Positions 1 through 8,844 of a stretch of 64,000 bases of DNA are shown here, in pieces. The position numbers were made by a program, and so were the translations under genes. Location: NCBI RefSeq assembly GCF_016612865.1, contig NZ_JAENZZ010000003.1:62001-126000 (forward strand). Direction: 5' to 3'. The notes beneath the pieces were generated by a model. It saw nothing but the letters and a program-made list of their open reading frames with translations, was not told the DNA's origin and made no database searches. Numbering within the stretch: the first letter of the stretch is position 1; the number at the start of each line of letters is the position of its first letter. The stretch is from Blastococcus sp. TML/M2B. Its GTDB lineage: Bacteria; Actinomycetota; Actinomycetes; Mycobacteriales; Geodermatophilaceae.

Positions 1-29
1 ACGGCCGGTTCTCCGTGGATCGCGCGGGG

Positions 30-881
30 TCAGCCGGTCGCGGGAGGCGTCCGGCGGGGTTCGGCGCGGGAGGACGGGTCCCCCCGGGCGCGGGCCGGCC
101 CGGCGCGCGCCCCACCCGCGGGCGAGCGGGCGGCGGGAACGGTCCGTCCCGCACCGGGTGTCGCGGTCCGGGCCACGGGCACCGGCCGGGCGACGGCGGC
201 GGAGCGGGCAGGGGCGGGGGTGCGCCACGCCGGGGGCTGCGGCCAGCCGGGGGGCGGCGGTGCCCACCCGGGCCGGACGGGGCCCACCGGTGCGGGAAGC
301 AGCGCCACGGCGGGGGAAGGCGCCGCGGGCCGGATCGTGGGGGTGCTGGGCAGCTCGCGCAGGACGACCGGGGCGTCGACCCGGGTCGGCGCGGGAACCT
401 CCACGGGGGCCGGGCGGCCCCACGCGAGGTGCTCGCCGTGCGGGCCGGCACCCCAGTGGGCGGCCCGCCGGGTGAGGGCGTGCAGCCGCCGACGCAGGGA
501 CACCGACGGCGCGGGCTCGGGCGTGCGCCAGGCCAGGTGCTCGCCGTTCGCCCCGCCGCCCCACAGCGCGATCCGGCGGGTGAGGTCGCGCAGCCCCGCG
601 ACGGGGCGGCGCACGCGGTCGGGCACGACGGTCACGGTCGGCGTGCGCGGCGCGGGGACGACGGGCAGCCGGGCGGGCCGGGCCGAGGGGGCCAGCTGCA
701 TCGTGCGCAGCGGCACCGGGCGCACCGTCGCGCGGAAGGCGGCCGTGTGCACCGGCCGGGACCGCCGGCCCGCGTCGGCGCGGTCCAGCACGGCGACGAG
801 GCCGGACAGGGAGCCGCCCGCGTCGGGAGGGAGCGCGCCCCGGCGTGCCAGCGCCATCGCGCTCGCCTCGCTGCTGCTCAT
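30..881 (-). CDS. Hypothetical protein with a duplicated GEHLAW motif
   Basis: I do not recognise this 283-residue protein. The ATG start at 881 is preceded by a good GGAGG ribosome site. The most striking feature is an internal duplication: LTRRIALWGGGANGEHLAW at about residues 100-118 is repeated as LTRRAAHWGAGPHGEHLAW at about 137-155, so tryptophan, glycine and the GEHLAW end are kept. The N-terminal third is alanine- and arginine-rich and the C-terminal half is proline- and alanine-rich with many basic residues, so it is probably partly disordered. No signal peptide or membrane segment is evident. It reads away from the amino-acid permease to the right and has no operon partner inside the window. 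The intact frame, strong ribosome site and repeat support a real gene; the function is unknown. Confidence 0.6.
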   Translation of the reverse strand: MSSSEASAMALARRGALPPDAGGSLSGLVAVLDRADAGRRSRPVHTAAFRATVRPVPLRTMQLAPSARPARLPVVPAPRTPTVTVVPDRVRRPVAGLRDLTRRIALWGGGANGEHLAWRTPEPAPSVSLRRRLHALTRRAAHWGAGPHGEHLAWGRPAPVEVPAPTRVDAPVVLRELPSTPTIRPAAPSPAVALLPAPVGPVRPGWAPPPPGWPQPPAWRTPAPARSAAVARPVPVARTATPGAGRTVPAARSPAGGARAGPARARGDPSSRAEPRRTPPATG

Positions 882-1253
882 GTCGCCTCCAGGTCGTCGT
901 CCGCGACCGGGGAAGGTGTCGCGGACAAGGAGAAAGCTAGGCAGTCGGGCCGCGCGCGACGGCCGTCCGGGACACGTCCTGGAGGGCGCGTGACCGAATA
1001 GTTGCGCGGGGGTCCCGCGGCGGCCGGTGACCCGTCCCCCGGGCCGTGCCCTTGTCGACAAGCAGGCGGGTTCCGAGCGTGGAACGGCACACCGACCCCA
1101 CCGGTCACTCCGGCGCGGGCCGCGCCGCGCCCGCGTGTCGCGGTACCGGGGCGGGCCGGTACCGGTGCCGCCACACCGCGCGGACGACGCCGCTCCCCCG
1201 ATCGGGCCACCCGCCGAATTGCCGCCCGCGCGGCACGCTCCGAGACTCGGCCC
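882..1253. promoter_or_regulatory. Divergent intergenic region with palindrome CTTGTCGACAAG
   Basis: This 372-bp gap separates two divergently read genes and should hold both promoters. The clearest signal is a perfect 12-bp palindrome, CTTGTCGACAAG, at 1051-1062, the type of dyad that many small dimeric repressors bind. No convincing -35/-10 pair, RNA gene or additional reading frame with a ribosome site was seen. If the permease used an earlier start, part of the gap would be coding. Confidence 0.3.
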
Positions 1254-2627
1254 GTGCATGATCACGAGCAGGGCGCCACGGCCACCTCCACCGAACCAGG
1301 GCCAGCGGGCGACGACACCCGCCTCAAGCGGTCGGTGACGGGGAAGCTGCTGTTCCTGTTCATCCTCGGCGACGTCCTGGGCGCGGGCATCTACGCCCTG
1401 TTCGGCGTGATGGCCGGCGAGGTCGGCGGCGCGGTCTGGGCCCCGATGCTGGTCGCCCTCGTGCTCGCCATGCTCACCGCGGCCTCCTACGCGGAGCTGG
1501 TCACGAAGTACCCCAGGGCCGGCGGCTCGTCGGTGTTCGCCGAGCGGGCCTTCGGCAGCCCGCTCGTCTCCTTCCTCGTCGGCTACTGCATGCTCGCCGC
1601 CGGCGTCACCAGCGCGGCCGGCCTCTCGCTGGCCTTCGGCGGTGACTACCTGGGCGTCTTCCTCGACGTGCCGGCCGTCCCCGCCGCCGTCGTCTTCCTC
1701 GTGGTCGTCGCGCTGGTCAACGCCCGCGGCATCAAGGAGTCCGTGCGGGCCAACGTGGTCATGACCGTCATCGAGGTGTCCGGCCTGGTCCTGGTGGTCA
1801 TCCTCGGCGCCCTGGTGCTCGGTCGCGGCGACGGCGACGTCGGCCGGGTCACCGAGTTCCCCGACGGCGTCGGGGTCGCCTCCGGCGTGCTGGCCGCGGC
1901 GCTGATCGCCTACTACTCCTTCGTCGGCTTCGAGACCTCCGCCAACGTGGCGGAGGAGGTCCGCGACGTGCGGCGGGTCTACCCGATGGCGCTCTTCGGC
2001 GCCCTGCTGGTGGCCGGCGTCGTCTACGTGCTGGTCGGGCTCGCCGCGGCGGTCGTGCTGCCGGCCGACCAGCTGGCCGACTCCTCCGGCCCGCTGCTCG
2101 AGGTCGTGCGCGCAGCCGACGTCGGCGTCCCCGACGAGCTGTTCAGCGCGATCGCGCTGATCGCCGTCGCCAACGGCGCCCTGCTCACCATGATCATGGC
2201 CAGCCGCCTGGTGTTCGGGATGGCCGAGCAGGGGCTGCTCCCCCGGCCGCTGGCCCGGGTGCTGCCCGGCCGCCGGACGCCGTGGGTGTCGATCCTGGTG
2301 ACGACGCTGGTGGCGATCGCGCTCACGCTCACCGGCGACCTGGGCGAGCTGGCCAACACCGTCGTCCTGCTGCTGCTGTTCGTCTTCCTCAGCACCAACA
2401 CCGCCGTCCTCGTGCTGCGCAAGGACCGGGTGGAGGCCGACCACTTCCGGGTGTGGCCCGTCGTCCCGGTGCTCGCCGTCGCCTCCTGCCTGCTGCTGCT
2501 GTGGAAGCAGGAGGCCGGGACCTGGCTCCGCGCGGCGATCCTGCTCGCGGTCGGCGTCGTCCTGTACCTGCTGGCCCAGGCCCCGTGGTGGAAGGCGACG
2601 CACGAGCCGCTGCGCGACGAGAGCTGA
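1254..2627 (+). CDS. APC-superfamily amino acid permease
   Basis: This is a cytoplasmic-membrane secondary transporter of the amino acid-polyamine-organocation (APC) family, probably 457 residues. The N-terminus is hydrophilic, then LLFLFILGDVLGAGIYALFG forms the first membrane segment with the glycine-rich GxGIY motif that contacts substrate in this family. About eleven further hydrophobic helices follow, and the length is normal for APC permeases. I chose the GTG at 1254 because the conserved core begins about 25 residues later; the frame is open further upstream and the ribosome site is weak, so the start is uncertain. The substrate cannot be told from sequence; close family members move neutral or cationic amino acids by proton symport. 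It is followed after 94 bp by a nucleoside hydrolase on the same strand, but a shared role is not evident. Confidence 0.85.
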   Translation: MHDHEQGATATSTEPGPAGDDTRLKRSVTGKLLFLFILGDVLGAGIYALFGVMAGEVGGAVWAPMLVALVLAMLTAASYAELVTKYPRAGGSSVFAERAFGSPLVSFLVGYCMLAAGVTSAAGLSLAFGGDYLGVFLDVPAVPAAVVFLVVVALVNARGIKESVRANVVMTVIEVSGLVLVVILGALVLGRGDGDVGRVTEFPDGVGVASGVLAAALIAYYSFVGFETSANVAEEVRDVRRVYPMALFGALLVAGVVYVLVGLAAAVVLPADQLADSSGPLLEVVRAADVGVPDELFSAIALIAVANGALLTMIMASRLVFGMAEQGLLPRPLARVLPGRRTPWVSILVTTLVAIALTLTGDLGELANTVVLLLLFVFLSTNTAVLVLRKDRVEADHFRVWPVVPVLAVASCLLLLWKQEAGTWLRAAILLAVGVVLYLLAQAPWWKATHEPLRDES

Positions 2628-2721
2628 CGCGAGAGCGGGGTTCCCGGGGTCCGGCGAGCCGCGCGAAGCCCCGCGACCCCGCCCTCGGGGGAGGAGGCGC
2701 GGCCACTGGCAGGATGCGTCG

Positions 2722-3673
2722 GTGACCGCCCGCATCCCCCTGGTGATCGACACCGACCCCGGCATCGACGACGCGCTGGCGATCCTGCTCGCACTGGCCA
2801 GCCCGGAGGTCGACCTCCGGCTGGTCACCACCGTGCACGGCAACGTCGACCTGGCGCTGACGACGGAGAACGCGCTGCGGGTGCTGCACCTCGCCGGACG
2901 TTCCGACGTGCCGGTGGCCGCCGGGGCGCAGGCCGCGCTCATCCACCCGCAGCCGGAACGGGCGGGCCACGTGCACGGCGCCGAGGGCCCTGGGCGGGGT
3001 GCAGCTGCCGCCGTCCCCCGCCCGCGTCGACCCGCGTCCCGCCGTCGTCGCGCTGGCCGAGCTGCTGATGAGCTCGCCGGAACCGGTGACCGTCGCGCCC
3101 ATCGGGCCGCTCACCAACATCGCGCTGCTGCTGGCCGTCTACCCGGAGGCCGCCGCCCGCATCGGCCGGCTGGTCGTCATGGGCGGCTCGGCCGCGCGCG
3201 GCGGCAACGTCACCGCCGCGGCGGAGTTCAACATCTGGTCCGACCCCGAGGCGGCCGCCGCCGTGCTCGGCTCGAGCCTGCCCACGGTCATGGTCGGGCT
3301 GGACGTCACCCTGCCCACGGTGCTGACCGAGGAGGGCATCGCCCGGTTCGCCGCGGCCGGCCCGATCGGCGCCACGGCGGCCGCGATCCTGCAGCAGTAC
3401 CTGGACCACGCGCGGGGCGCCTACGGCACCGCCGGGGTGGTCGTGCACGACGCGCTGGCGCTCACCGAGGCGATCGTCCCGGGCACGGTCGGCACCGTCC
3501 GCCGGGACGTCGTCGTCGACACCACCCTGGGCGCCGGTCGCGGGCAGACCCTCGTGGACCGGCGGGCGGTCGCGACCTCGCCGTCGGCGGTCGAGGTGGC
3601 CGAGACCGTCGACAGCGCGGCCGCCGTCGAGTTCCTCGTGTCGCGGCTGGCCCGCCTGGACGCGGGGGCCTAG
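2722..3673 (+). CDS. Inosine-uridine preferring nucleoside hydrolase, frameshifted
   Basis: The gene encodes a calcium-dependent nucleoside N-ribohydrolase, which splits ribonucleosides into base and ribose in purine and pyrimidine salvage. The signature IDTDPGIDDALAILLAL near the N-terminus supplies the metal-binding aspartates, and the C-terminal half carries the family blocks VAPIGPLTNIALLL, MGGSAARGGNVT, AAEFNIWSDPEAA and a late HDALAL. The reading frame is broken at 2988-2990: removing one C from the CCC run restores HVHGAEGLGGVQLP, the expected active-site loop. After correction the protein is 316 residues, the normal family length. The GTG start at 2722 follows CAGGATG. The stop shares the CTAG at 3670-3673 with the convergent ANTAR gene. 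The base change is probably a sequence error; otherwise the gene is a recent pseudogene. Confidence 0.85.
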
Positions 3674-4356
3674 CCCGCCCGGGTCGACGCCACGATGCCG
3701 ACGGCGATCTCCCGCAGCTTGCGGTTGTAGCGCTGGGAGGCGTCGCGCAGGATCTCGAACGCCGCGTCGCCGTCGACGCCCCGCTGCGCCATGAGCACGC
3801 CCTTCGCCTGCTCGATGACCGCGCGCGACTCCATCGCGATCTGCAGGTTCCGGCTCTGCTCGGACAGCCGGTGGTGGGCGGTGGCGTTGACCACCGCCAC
3901 CGCGATCGCCTCCGCGACCTCCCGGGCGGTGCGCAGCGATTCGTCCGGGAGGAAGGCCTCCGGCCGCGAGGAGTACACGTTCAGCGCGCCGATGACGGTG
4001 CCCTGGTAGGGCAGCGGGACCGACAGCGAGCTGCGGACGCCCTGCTCGCGCACGCGCGCGACGTAGCTGGGCCAGCGCTGCTCGGTGTGCGTGTCGTCGA
4101 TCCGCAGCACCACCCCGCCGCGGCCGGCGTCCATGCAGGGCCCATAGCCCTCTTCGTACTGCAGCTCGTCGGCGGCCAGGGCCATCTCGCCGGAGTGGGC
4201 AGCGGTGAACGGCTTGTCGCCGCGGAGCAGCGTCGTGGAGACCGACTCCGCACCGGGTACGCCACGGGCTGCGATGACCGTGATCTCGCCGAGGGTCTCC
4301 TCGAGGGAGCGGTCGGCCAGCACCACCCGGCTCAGGTCGCGCATGAGGTCGTCCAC
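3670..4356 (-). CDS. GAF and ANTAR domain transcription antiterminator
   Basis: A 228-residue regulator with an N-terminal GAF sensor domain (about residues 15-155) and a C-terminal ANTAR RNA-binding domain (about 165-225). The GAF part is recognised from the run GYGPCMDAGRGG and the VPLPYQGTVIGALNVYSS strand-loop near its end. The ANTAR part shows the typical pattern ESRAVIEQAKGVLMAQRGVD followed by AFEILRDASQRYNRKLREIA. Proteins of this layout bind paired hairpins in nascent mRNA and prevent termination; the signal sensed by the GAF domain is unknown. I chose the GTG at 4356; an ATG at 4344 in frame is also possible. It diverges from the RsbW-like ATPase gene to its right, and the two may share a stress-signalling theme. 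Its stop codon overlaps that of the nucleoside hydrolase. Confidence 0.85.
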   Translation of the reverse strand: MDDLMRDLSRVVLADRSLEETLGEITVIAARGVPGAESVSTTLLRGDKPFTAAHSGEMALAADELQYEEGYGPCMDAGRGGVVLRIDDTHTEQRWPSYVARVREQGVRSSLSVPLPYQGTVIGALNVYSSRPEAFLPDESLRTAREVAEAIAVAVVNATAHHRLSEQSRNLQIAMESRAVIEQAKGVLMAQRGVDGDAAFEILRDASQRYNRKLREIAVGIVASTRAG

Positions 4357-4486
4357 CCCGGCATTGTGCCCCGGACCGCCCGGTGTTCCCCGCCCCCCTT
4401 CGCGCGTGGGGGCGTGATCGGTCAGGATGGTGGCGCTGCCGGGGGACCTCCCCGCGGCGCGTGCGCAGCAGACGCGAGGAGATGGC

Positions 4487-5002
4487 ATGGGCGACGAGCC
4501 GGTCCGGGAGGCGTGGCCCACGGCGCCCGTCCCCTCCGTCCCCGGCGACGTCTGGCACTGGCAGCTCGAGGCGATGCACGTCGTCTCCCGCGTCCGCTCG
4601 GACCTCCGCGCCCGCATCGCCCACCCCTCGGTGGCCTCCGCGTCGACCGAGGACGCCCGCGACGGGCTGCTGCTGGTCTTCGAGGAGCTCGCCTCCAACG
4701 CCCTCCGCCACGGGGGCGGGGACGTCCGCGCCCTCGTCGTCGCCGGCGCGGAGGGCTGGCTGCTCGACCTGAGCGACGAGGCCCCCGAGAAGCCGCCCGT
4801 CCCGGCCATCGACCGCGACCCCGCCCTGGGCGGGATGGGGCTGCACCTGGTCACCCAGCTGTCCTCCAGCTTCGGCTGGGAGCAGCGGCCCGGGCGCAAG
4901 CACGTCTGGGCCCGGCTGCCGTCGGGTCGCGCCGCGGCCCCCGAGCAGGCGCAGCGCGACCGGCTCCCCGAGCCGCGCTCGGGTGACTCCCGCCGGGACT
5001 GA
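4487..5002 (+). CDS. RsbW-like HATPase_c anti-sigma/serine kinase domain protein
   Basis: A 171-residue single-domain ATP-binding protein of the GHKL/HATPase_c group. The N box reads LLLVFEELASNALRHGGG (glutamate and asparagine that bind magnesium-ATP), and the G1/G2 segment is GGMGLHLVTQLSSSFGWE, ending in WARLP as in anti-sigma-factor kinases of the RsbW/SpoIIAB type. Such proteins bind a sigma factor or phosphorylate an antagonist STAS protein on serine; many small actinobacterial copies have unknown partners. The ATG at 4487 is supported by GAGGAG five bases upstream. No sigma or STAS gene is adjacent; the nearest regulator is the divergent GAF-ANTAR gene. The C-terminal 25 residues are a polar tail. 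Confidence 0.75.
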   Translation: MGDEPVREAWPTAPVPSVPGDVWHWQLEAMHVVSRVRSDLRARIAHPSVASASTEDARDGLLLVFEELASNALRHGGGDVRALVVAGAEGWLLDLSDEAPEKPPVPAIDRDPALGGMGLHLVTQLSSSFGWEQRPGRKHVWARLPSGRAAAPEQAQRDRLPEPRSGDSRRD

Positions 5003-5042
5003 GCTCGAGCGGCGACCCCTCCGGGGCCACCTCCGCACGGCC

Positions 5043-5681
5043 TCACTCCACGGAGCGGGCGCGCTCCTCCCGCAGCACCTGGAACACGCGGCGGCGCACC
5101 CGGTCCTGGTCCTTCTCCTGGATGCCGACGAACCGGAGCGACATCATCCAGCGGGCACCCCGGGCCTGGGCGCGCACGACCTCGGCCTTGGTGCTGATCG
5201 CGCCGTCCTCCAGCTCGAACGCGAGGGTCAGCGTGGCGCCGGCCTCGGGGAGCATGCCGAAGCCCTCGAACCGCGCGCGCATGCCGTTCTCGCTGAGGTC
5301 CAGGGTCTCGCCGGTCAGGTCCAGCCCGCCGATGCCGGCGGTGACCTCGAGGCCCACCCGGCCGCGGACGGCGGTGCGGCGCTGGCTCTCCTCGGCCGGG
5401 CCGGTCACCCGGAGGCGCCAGCGCACCACCGTGCCGGTCTCGACCTCGATCACCTCGGCCGGCAGCGCGCGCCGGGTGGCGCCGGTCCTCCAGAAGACCT
5501 CGACGGAGTCACCCGGGCGGACGACGGACTGCTCCACGTACTCGCCCGCGGAGGGGCGGACGGTGACCACGCCGTCGCTCACGTGCTCCACCCGGGAGCT
5601 GATCGAGATGCCGTGTGCGGCGAGCGTGACGTCCGCCTCGGACTGCTCCTCGGAATGGTCGACACCGGGAACGCGCGCCAT
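5043..5681 (-). CDS. PilZ domain protein (YcgR-like c-di-GMP receptor)
   Basis: This 212-residue cytoplasmic protein has a YcgR-type N-terminal beta domain (about residues 15-95) and a C-terminal PilZ domain (about 97-205). The two c-di-GMP contact motifs are intact: RRTAVR around residue 100 (RxxxR) and DLSENG around residue 130 (D/NxSxxG), so ligand binding is likely. PilZ proteins of this layout translate c-di-GMP level into changes in motility, secretion or surface polymer synthesis. Start ATG at 5681 has GGAGA upstream. Two genes to the right on the same strand, a PAS-GGDEF-EAL protein offers a matching enzyme for the second messenger. No flagellar or pilus gene is visible in the window to tell which machine it controls. 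Confidence 0.85.
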   Translation of the reverse strand: MARVPGVDHSEEQSEADVTLAAHGISISSRVEHVSDGVVTVRPSAGEYVEQSVVRPGDSVEVFWRTGATRRALPAEVIEVETGTVVRWRLRVTGPAEESQRRTAVRGRVGLEVTAGIGGLDLTGETLDLSENGMRARFEGFGMLPEAGATLTLAFELEDGAISTKAEVVRAQARGARWMMSLRFVGIQEKDQDRVRRRVFQVLREERARSVE

Positions 5682-5744
5682 GGAAGTCTCCGTTCGTCAG
5701 TTGCGGACCCTGCGGACCCTCAACCGTGGACCGGACCCTTTCGC

Positions 5745-5766
5745 GAGAACGGTAACTGCCGTTCTC
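5745..5766 (-). terminator. Hairpin after NYN gene
   Basis: Perfect 8-bp inverted repeat GAGAACGG / CCGTTCTC around a 6-base loop, lying 14 bp past the stop of the NYN gene and before the PilZ start. A candidate terminator or processing hairpin; there is no U tract, as is common in GC-rich actinobacteria. Confidence 0.45.
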
Positions 5767-5779
5767 CGTACCCTCGGGC

Positions 5780-6487
5780 TCAGGGGCGGCGCGCCGCGTA
5801 GGAGCTGACGAACTCGCGCAGGCTGCGGGTGGGGCGCAGCCAGGCGCCGTCGGCGGGCAGCGCGTCCAGGCGCACCCGGTCCAGCGGCTCGACGAACGCG
5901 CCGGGGACGTCCTCGATGTCGATGAACTCCAGGACGTCGGAGCTGATCGCGTAGCCGGCCACCTCGCTGAACGCGACGACGACGACGTGGGTGCCCTGCC
6001 GCGCCAGCTGCTCCAGCGGCTCGGCGAAGTTCCGCCCGTCGCCGGAGAAGACGATCAGCCGGCGCAGCTGGTGGCTGTGCTCGCGGACCGCGATGTGGTC
6101 GAGCATGTCCTGGTCGATGTCGTCGTTCGGCTGGAGCTTGGGCCGGGCGAACACCGCGTACCCGAACCCGCGCAGCGCCTCGACGAACCCGCGCAAGGAC
6201 CCGGGCTGCGGCGGGATGTTGGCGAAGACGCACGCCTCGACCTCGGGCACGGGGCCCGCGCCGTCCTCCGCGCCCGCGACGAACCAGGCGGCGATCGCGT
6301 CGAACCGGGGTCGCGAGTCCTTCGTGGGGCGCGCGCCGATGACCGTCGACAGGGTCATGTCGATGTTCGGGGCGTCCCAGATGAGCAGGTCCAGCGGCGG
6401 GCGGCGGCGACCGTCGTCGCTCGCGGCGCCCTCGGCGGGCAGCGGGGTGGCGACGACGTCGGCGGGGGCGGAAGGGCTGTCCGGCAC
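5780..6487 (-). CDS. NYN domain (PIN-like) ribonuclease
   Basis: A 235-residue protein of the NYN/LabA-like family, PIN-fold metal-dependent ribonucleases. After a polar, proline-rich N-terminus, the domain starts with LLIWDAPNID (residue D38 is the first catalytic acid). It continues with KLQPNDDIDQDMLDHI (second acidic cluster) and IVFSGDGRNFAEPL (third), then the hydrophobic strand VVVVAFSEVAGYAIS. This is the expected order of the acidic tetrad. The GTG at 6487 is used as the start; the ribosome site is poor. It lies between a PilZ gene downstream and a GGDEF-EAL gene upstream on the same strand, separated by 98 and 135 bp, so it may be transcribed with them. The RNA target is unknown; whether c-di-GMP signalling and RNA turnover are linked here is speculation. 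Confidence 0.8.
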   Translation of the reverse strand: MPDSPSAPADVVATPLPAEGAASDDGRRRPPLDLLIWDAPNIDMTLSTVIGARPTKDSRPRFDAIAAWFVAGAEDGAGPVPEVEACVFANIPPQPGSLRGFVEALRGFGYAVFARPKLQPNDDIDQDMLDHIAVREHSHQLRRLIVFSGDGRNFAEPLEQLARQGTHVVVVAFSEVAGYAISSDVLEFIDIEDVPGAFVEPLDRVRLDALPADGAWLRPTRSLREFVSSYAARRP

Positions 6488-6622
6488 GGGGAGCAGTCTG
6501 CCCTTGCGGAGCTCGACCCGTCGCGGACGGCCCCGGCGACGGCGTTCCGGCGGGCGGGCGGCCGGGCGGGACGGACGGCGGGCCGGCCGGCGCCGTGGCC
6601 CGGCGGATGGTGCGGCGCACGT

Positions 6623-8720
6623 TCACGGGGCGGTCGGCACCGAGGTCGCGGCGGCGGCGATCGCGCAGGCGTCGCCCCCGGCCTCCTGCACCGACCGGAC
6701 CCAGCGCGGGACGTCGTCCCCGGGCATGGCGTGCCCGAGCAGCCAGCCCTGGACCAGGTCGCAGCCGGCCTCGCGGACCATCCGCAGGTGCTCGACGGTC
6801 TCCACGCCCTCGGCCACCGACCGGATGCCCAGCGTGCGGGTGAGCGCGACGATCGCCGCGAGCACCGCGCCGCCCTCGCCGCCGGTGACCCGCTCGGCGG
6901 CGACCAGCAGCGAGCGGTCGATCTTCAGCGTGCCGATCGGCAGGGAGAACAGCTGGGCCAGCGACGACCAGCCGGTGCCGAAGTCGTCGATGGCGACCCG
7001 CACCCCGGCACGGCGGAGGACGGTGAGCTGGTCCTCGGCGCGGGTGGGGTCCTCGGCGATGCTGGTCTCGGTGAGCTCGAGGACGAGCTGGTCGGCCGCC
7101 AGGCCGGACTCGCGCAGCGCCAGGCGGACGTCGCGGACCAGGGTCTCGGCCGAGAAGTGCCGGGCGCTGATGTTGACCGCCATGCGCAGCGGCAGGCCTT
7201 CGGCGGCCCAGGCGGCGGCCCGCCGCGTCGTCTCCCGCAGCAGCCAGCGGGTGATCGGGATGATCTGCCCGGTCTCCTCGGCGACGGCGAGGAAGGTGTC
7301 CGGGGCGAGCAGGCCGCGCTCGGGGTGCTGCCACCGCACCAGCGCCTCGACGCCCTCCACCTCGCCGGTGTCGAGCCGGACCACCGGTTGGTAGTGGACG
7401 ACGAGCTGGTCGATCGCCTCGTCCCGCAGGCGGGTGGCGACCTCCAGCCGCCAGCGCGCGGCCTCCCGCAGCCCGGGCGAGAACAGCCAGCACCCGGTCG
7501 CGGCCCATGCTCTTGGCCGCGAACATCGCCGCGTCGGCGTCGCTGAGCAGCTGGTGGGGGTCGCGGGCGTCGGGCTGGGCGACGGCGACCCCGACGCTGG
7601 CCGAGAGCGGGACCGAGATGCCCGAGGCCGGGAAGGGCCGGGTGAAGGTGCCCTGGAGCCGGAAGGCGAGGTCCGCGGCATCGGAGGTGTGGCAGCGGTG
7701 CGCCAGCACGACGAACTGGTCGCTGCCCAGCCGCCCGACGGCGTCACCGGGCCGCAGCGCGCCGGCCAGCCGGTGGCCGACCTGCCGGAGCAGCTGGTCG
7801 CCGATGCCGTGGCCCAGTGAGTCGTTGATCGTCTTGAAGCCGTCGAGGTCGAGGACGATGAGCGCGGCCCCCGCGCCGTCGTCGTCCGGCCCGGCGGCCA
7901 GGGCCTCGGCGGTGAGGTCGAGCAGGGTGCTGCGGTTGGGCAGGCCGGTCAGGTCGTCGTGGCGGGCCCGCCAGGCGAGCGCCTGCTCGCCGCGCACCCG
8001 CTCGGTGACGTCGGTGTGCGTGACCACGACCCGCGTCGAGTGCTCGACCCGCGAGGCCTGCATGCGGAACCAGCCGGTGGTGGTCGGGGTCGACCGCGCG
8101 TACTCGTGCTCGAAGGTGTCCGCCCTCTCGGCCGGCGCGGCGACGAGCGCGCGGATGCCTGCGGCGATCGCCTCGGCGTCCGCGGGTGCCAGCCCGCGCT
8201 GCACGGCCGCGAGGTAGTCCGAGCCCGGGACGCCGAGGCCGAGCTCGGGCCGGGCGCGGCTGTCCATCCAGGCGCGGTTGCCGGTGACGATGCGCCCGCG
8301 CTCGTCGACCAGCACCGTCGCCGACGGCAGCGCCTCGAGCACGGAGGTGAGCCGGCCGAGCTCGGCCTCGCGCTCGGCGTCGGCGCGGTGCCGGGAGTCC
8401 ACGTCCCGGAAGAAGACCGAGATGCCGGGTGGGTCCGGGAAGACGCGGATCTCGTACCAGCGGCCCTGCGGCTCGTAGAAGTAGTCGAACTCGCGGGCGA
8501 CGCCGTCGCCGAGGGTCTGCTGGTACCGCTCCTCGGCGATGGTGTTCACCGTGGCCGGGAAGCAGTTCCGCGCCCGGCGCCCCAGCAGCTGGTCGGCACG
8601 CCGTTCCAGCAGCAGCTCGGCGGCCGCGTTGACGTAGGTGAAGCGGCCCCCGGCGTCGAGCCGGAAGACGGCGTCCGGCACCGCGGCGAGATCCGGCCGC
8701 GACCCGTCGTCTGAAGCCAC
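6623..8720 (-). CDS. PAS-PAS-GGDEF-EAL c-di-GMP signalling protein, frameshifted
   Basis: Corrected for one extra base (the CC at 7487-7488), this is a 698-residue sensor with two PAS domains (about residues 8-120 and 125-250), a GGDEF domain (about 255-410) and an EAL domain (about 430-690). The cyclase signature is degenerate: the GGDEF loop reads RLGSDQF near residue 335, so diguanylate cyclase activity is unlikely. The EAL domain keeps YQPVV, EALVRWQHP, the asparagine in NISARHF, LELTETS, IDDFGTGWSS, LKIDRSLL, VAEGVETVE and QGWLLG, so it should hydrolyse c-di-GMP. There is no membrane segment, so the sensor is cytoplasmic. The start is GTG at 8720 after GGGGAG. The break joins ...MGRDRVL to LFSPGLREAARW in the linker between the two domains, so it might separate them if real; sequence error is more likely. 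Confidence 0.85.
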
Positions 8721-8844
8721 GCTCCCCGCACTCCGTCCGCTGGCGCTCGATGGTCCGCGTATGCGGAGGTTACGGCACAGAACCGTCCCGGGCCGGGCCC
8801 AGGAGGCCGGGGTCCGACCCCCCGAGCCTACTGCCCCGAGCGCC

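Noticed and set aside
1-29. A possible upstream gene at the left edge
   Set aside because: Only 29 bases precede the first stop codon, too little to support any call.
30-2942. A 970-codon open frame on the minus strand running under the permease gene
   Set aside because: In very GC-rich DNA the antisense frames stay open. Only its last 283 codons, after a good ribosome site at 881, look like a gene; the part under the permease is low-complexity and overlaps clear membrane-protein coding.
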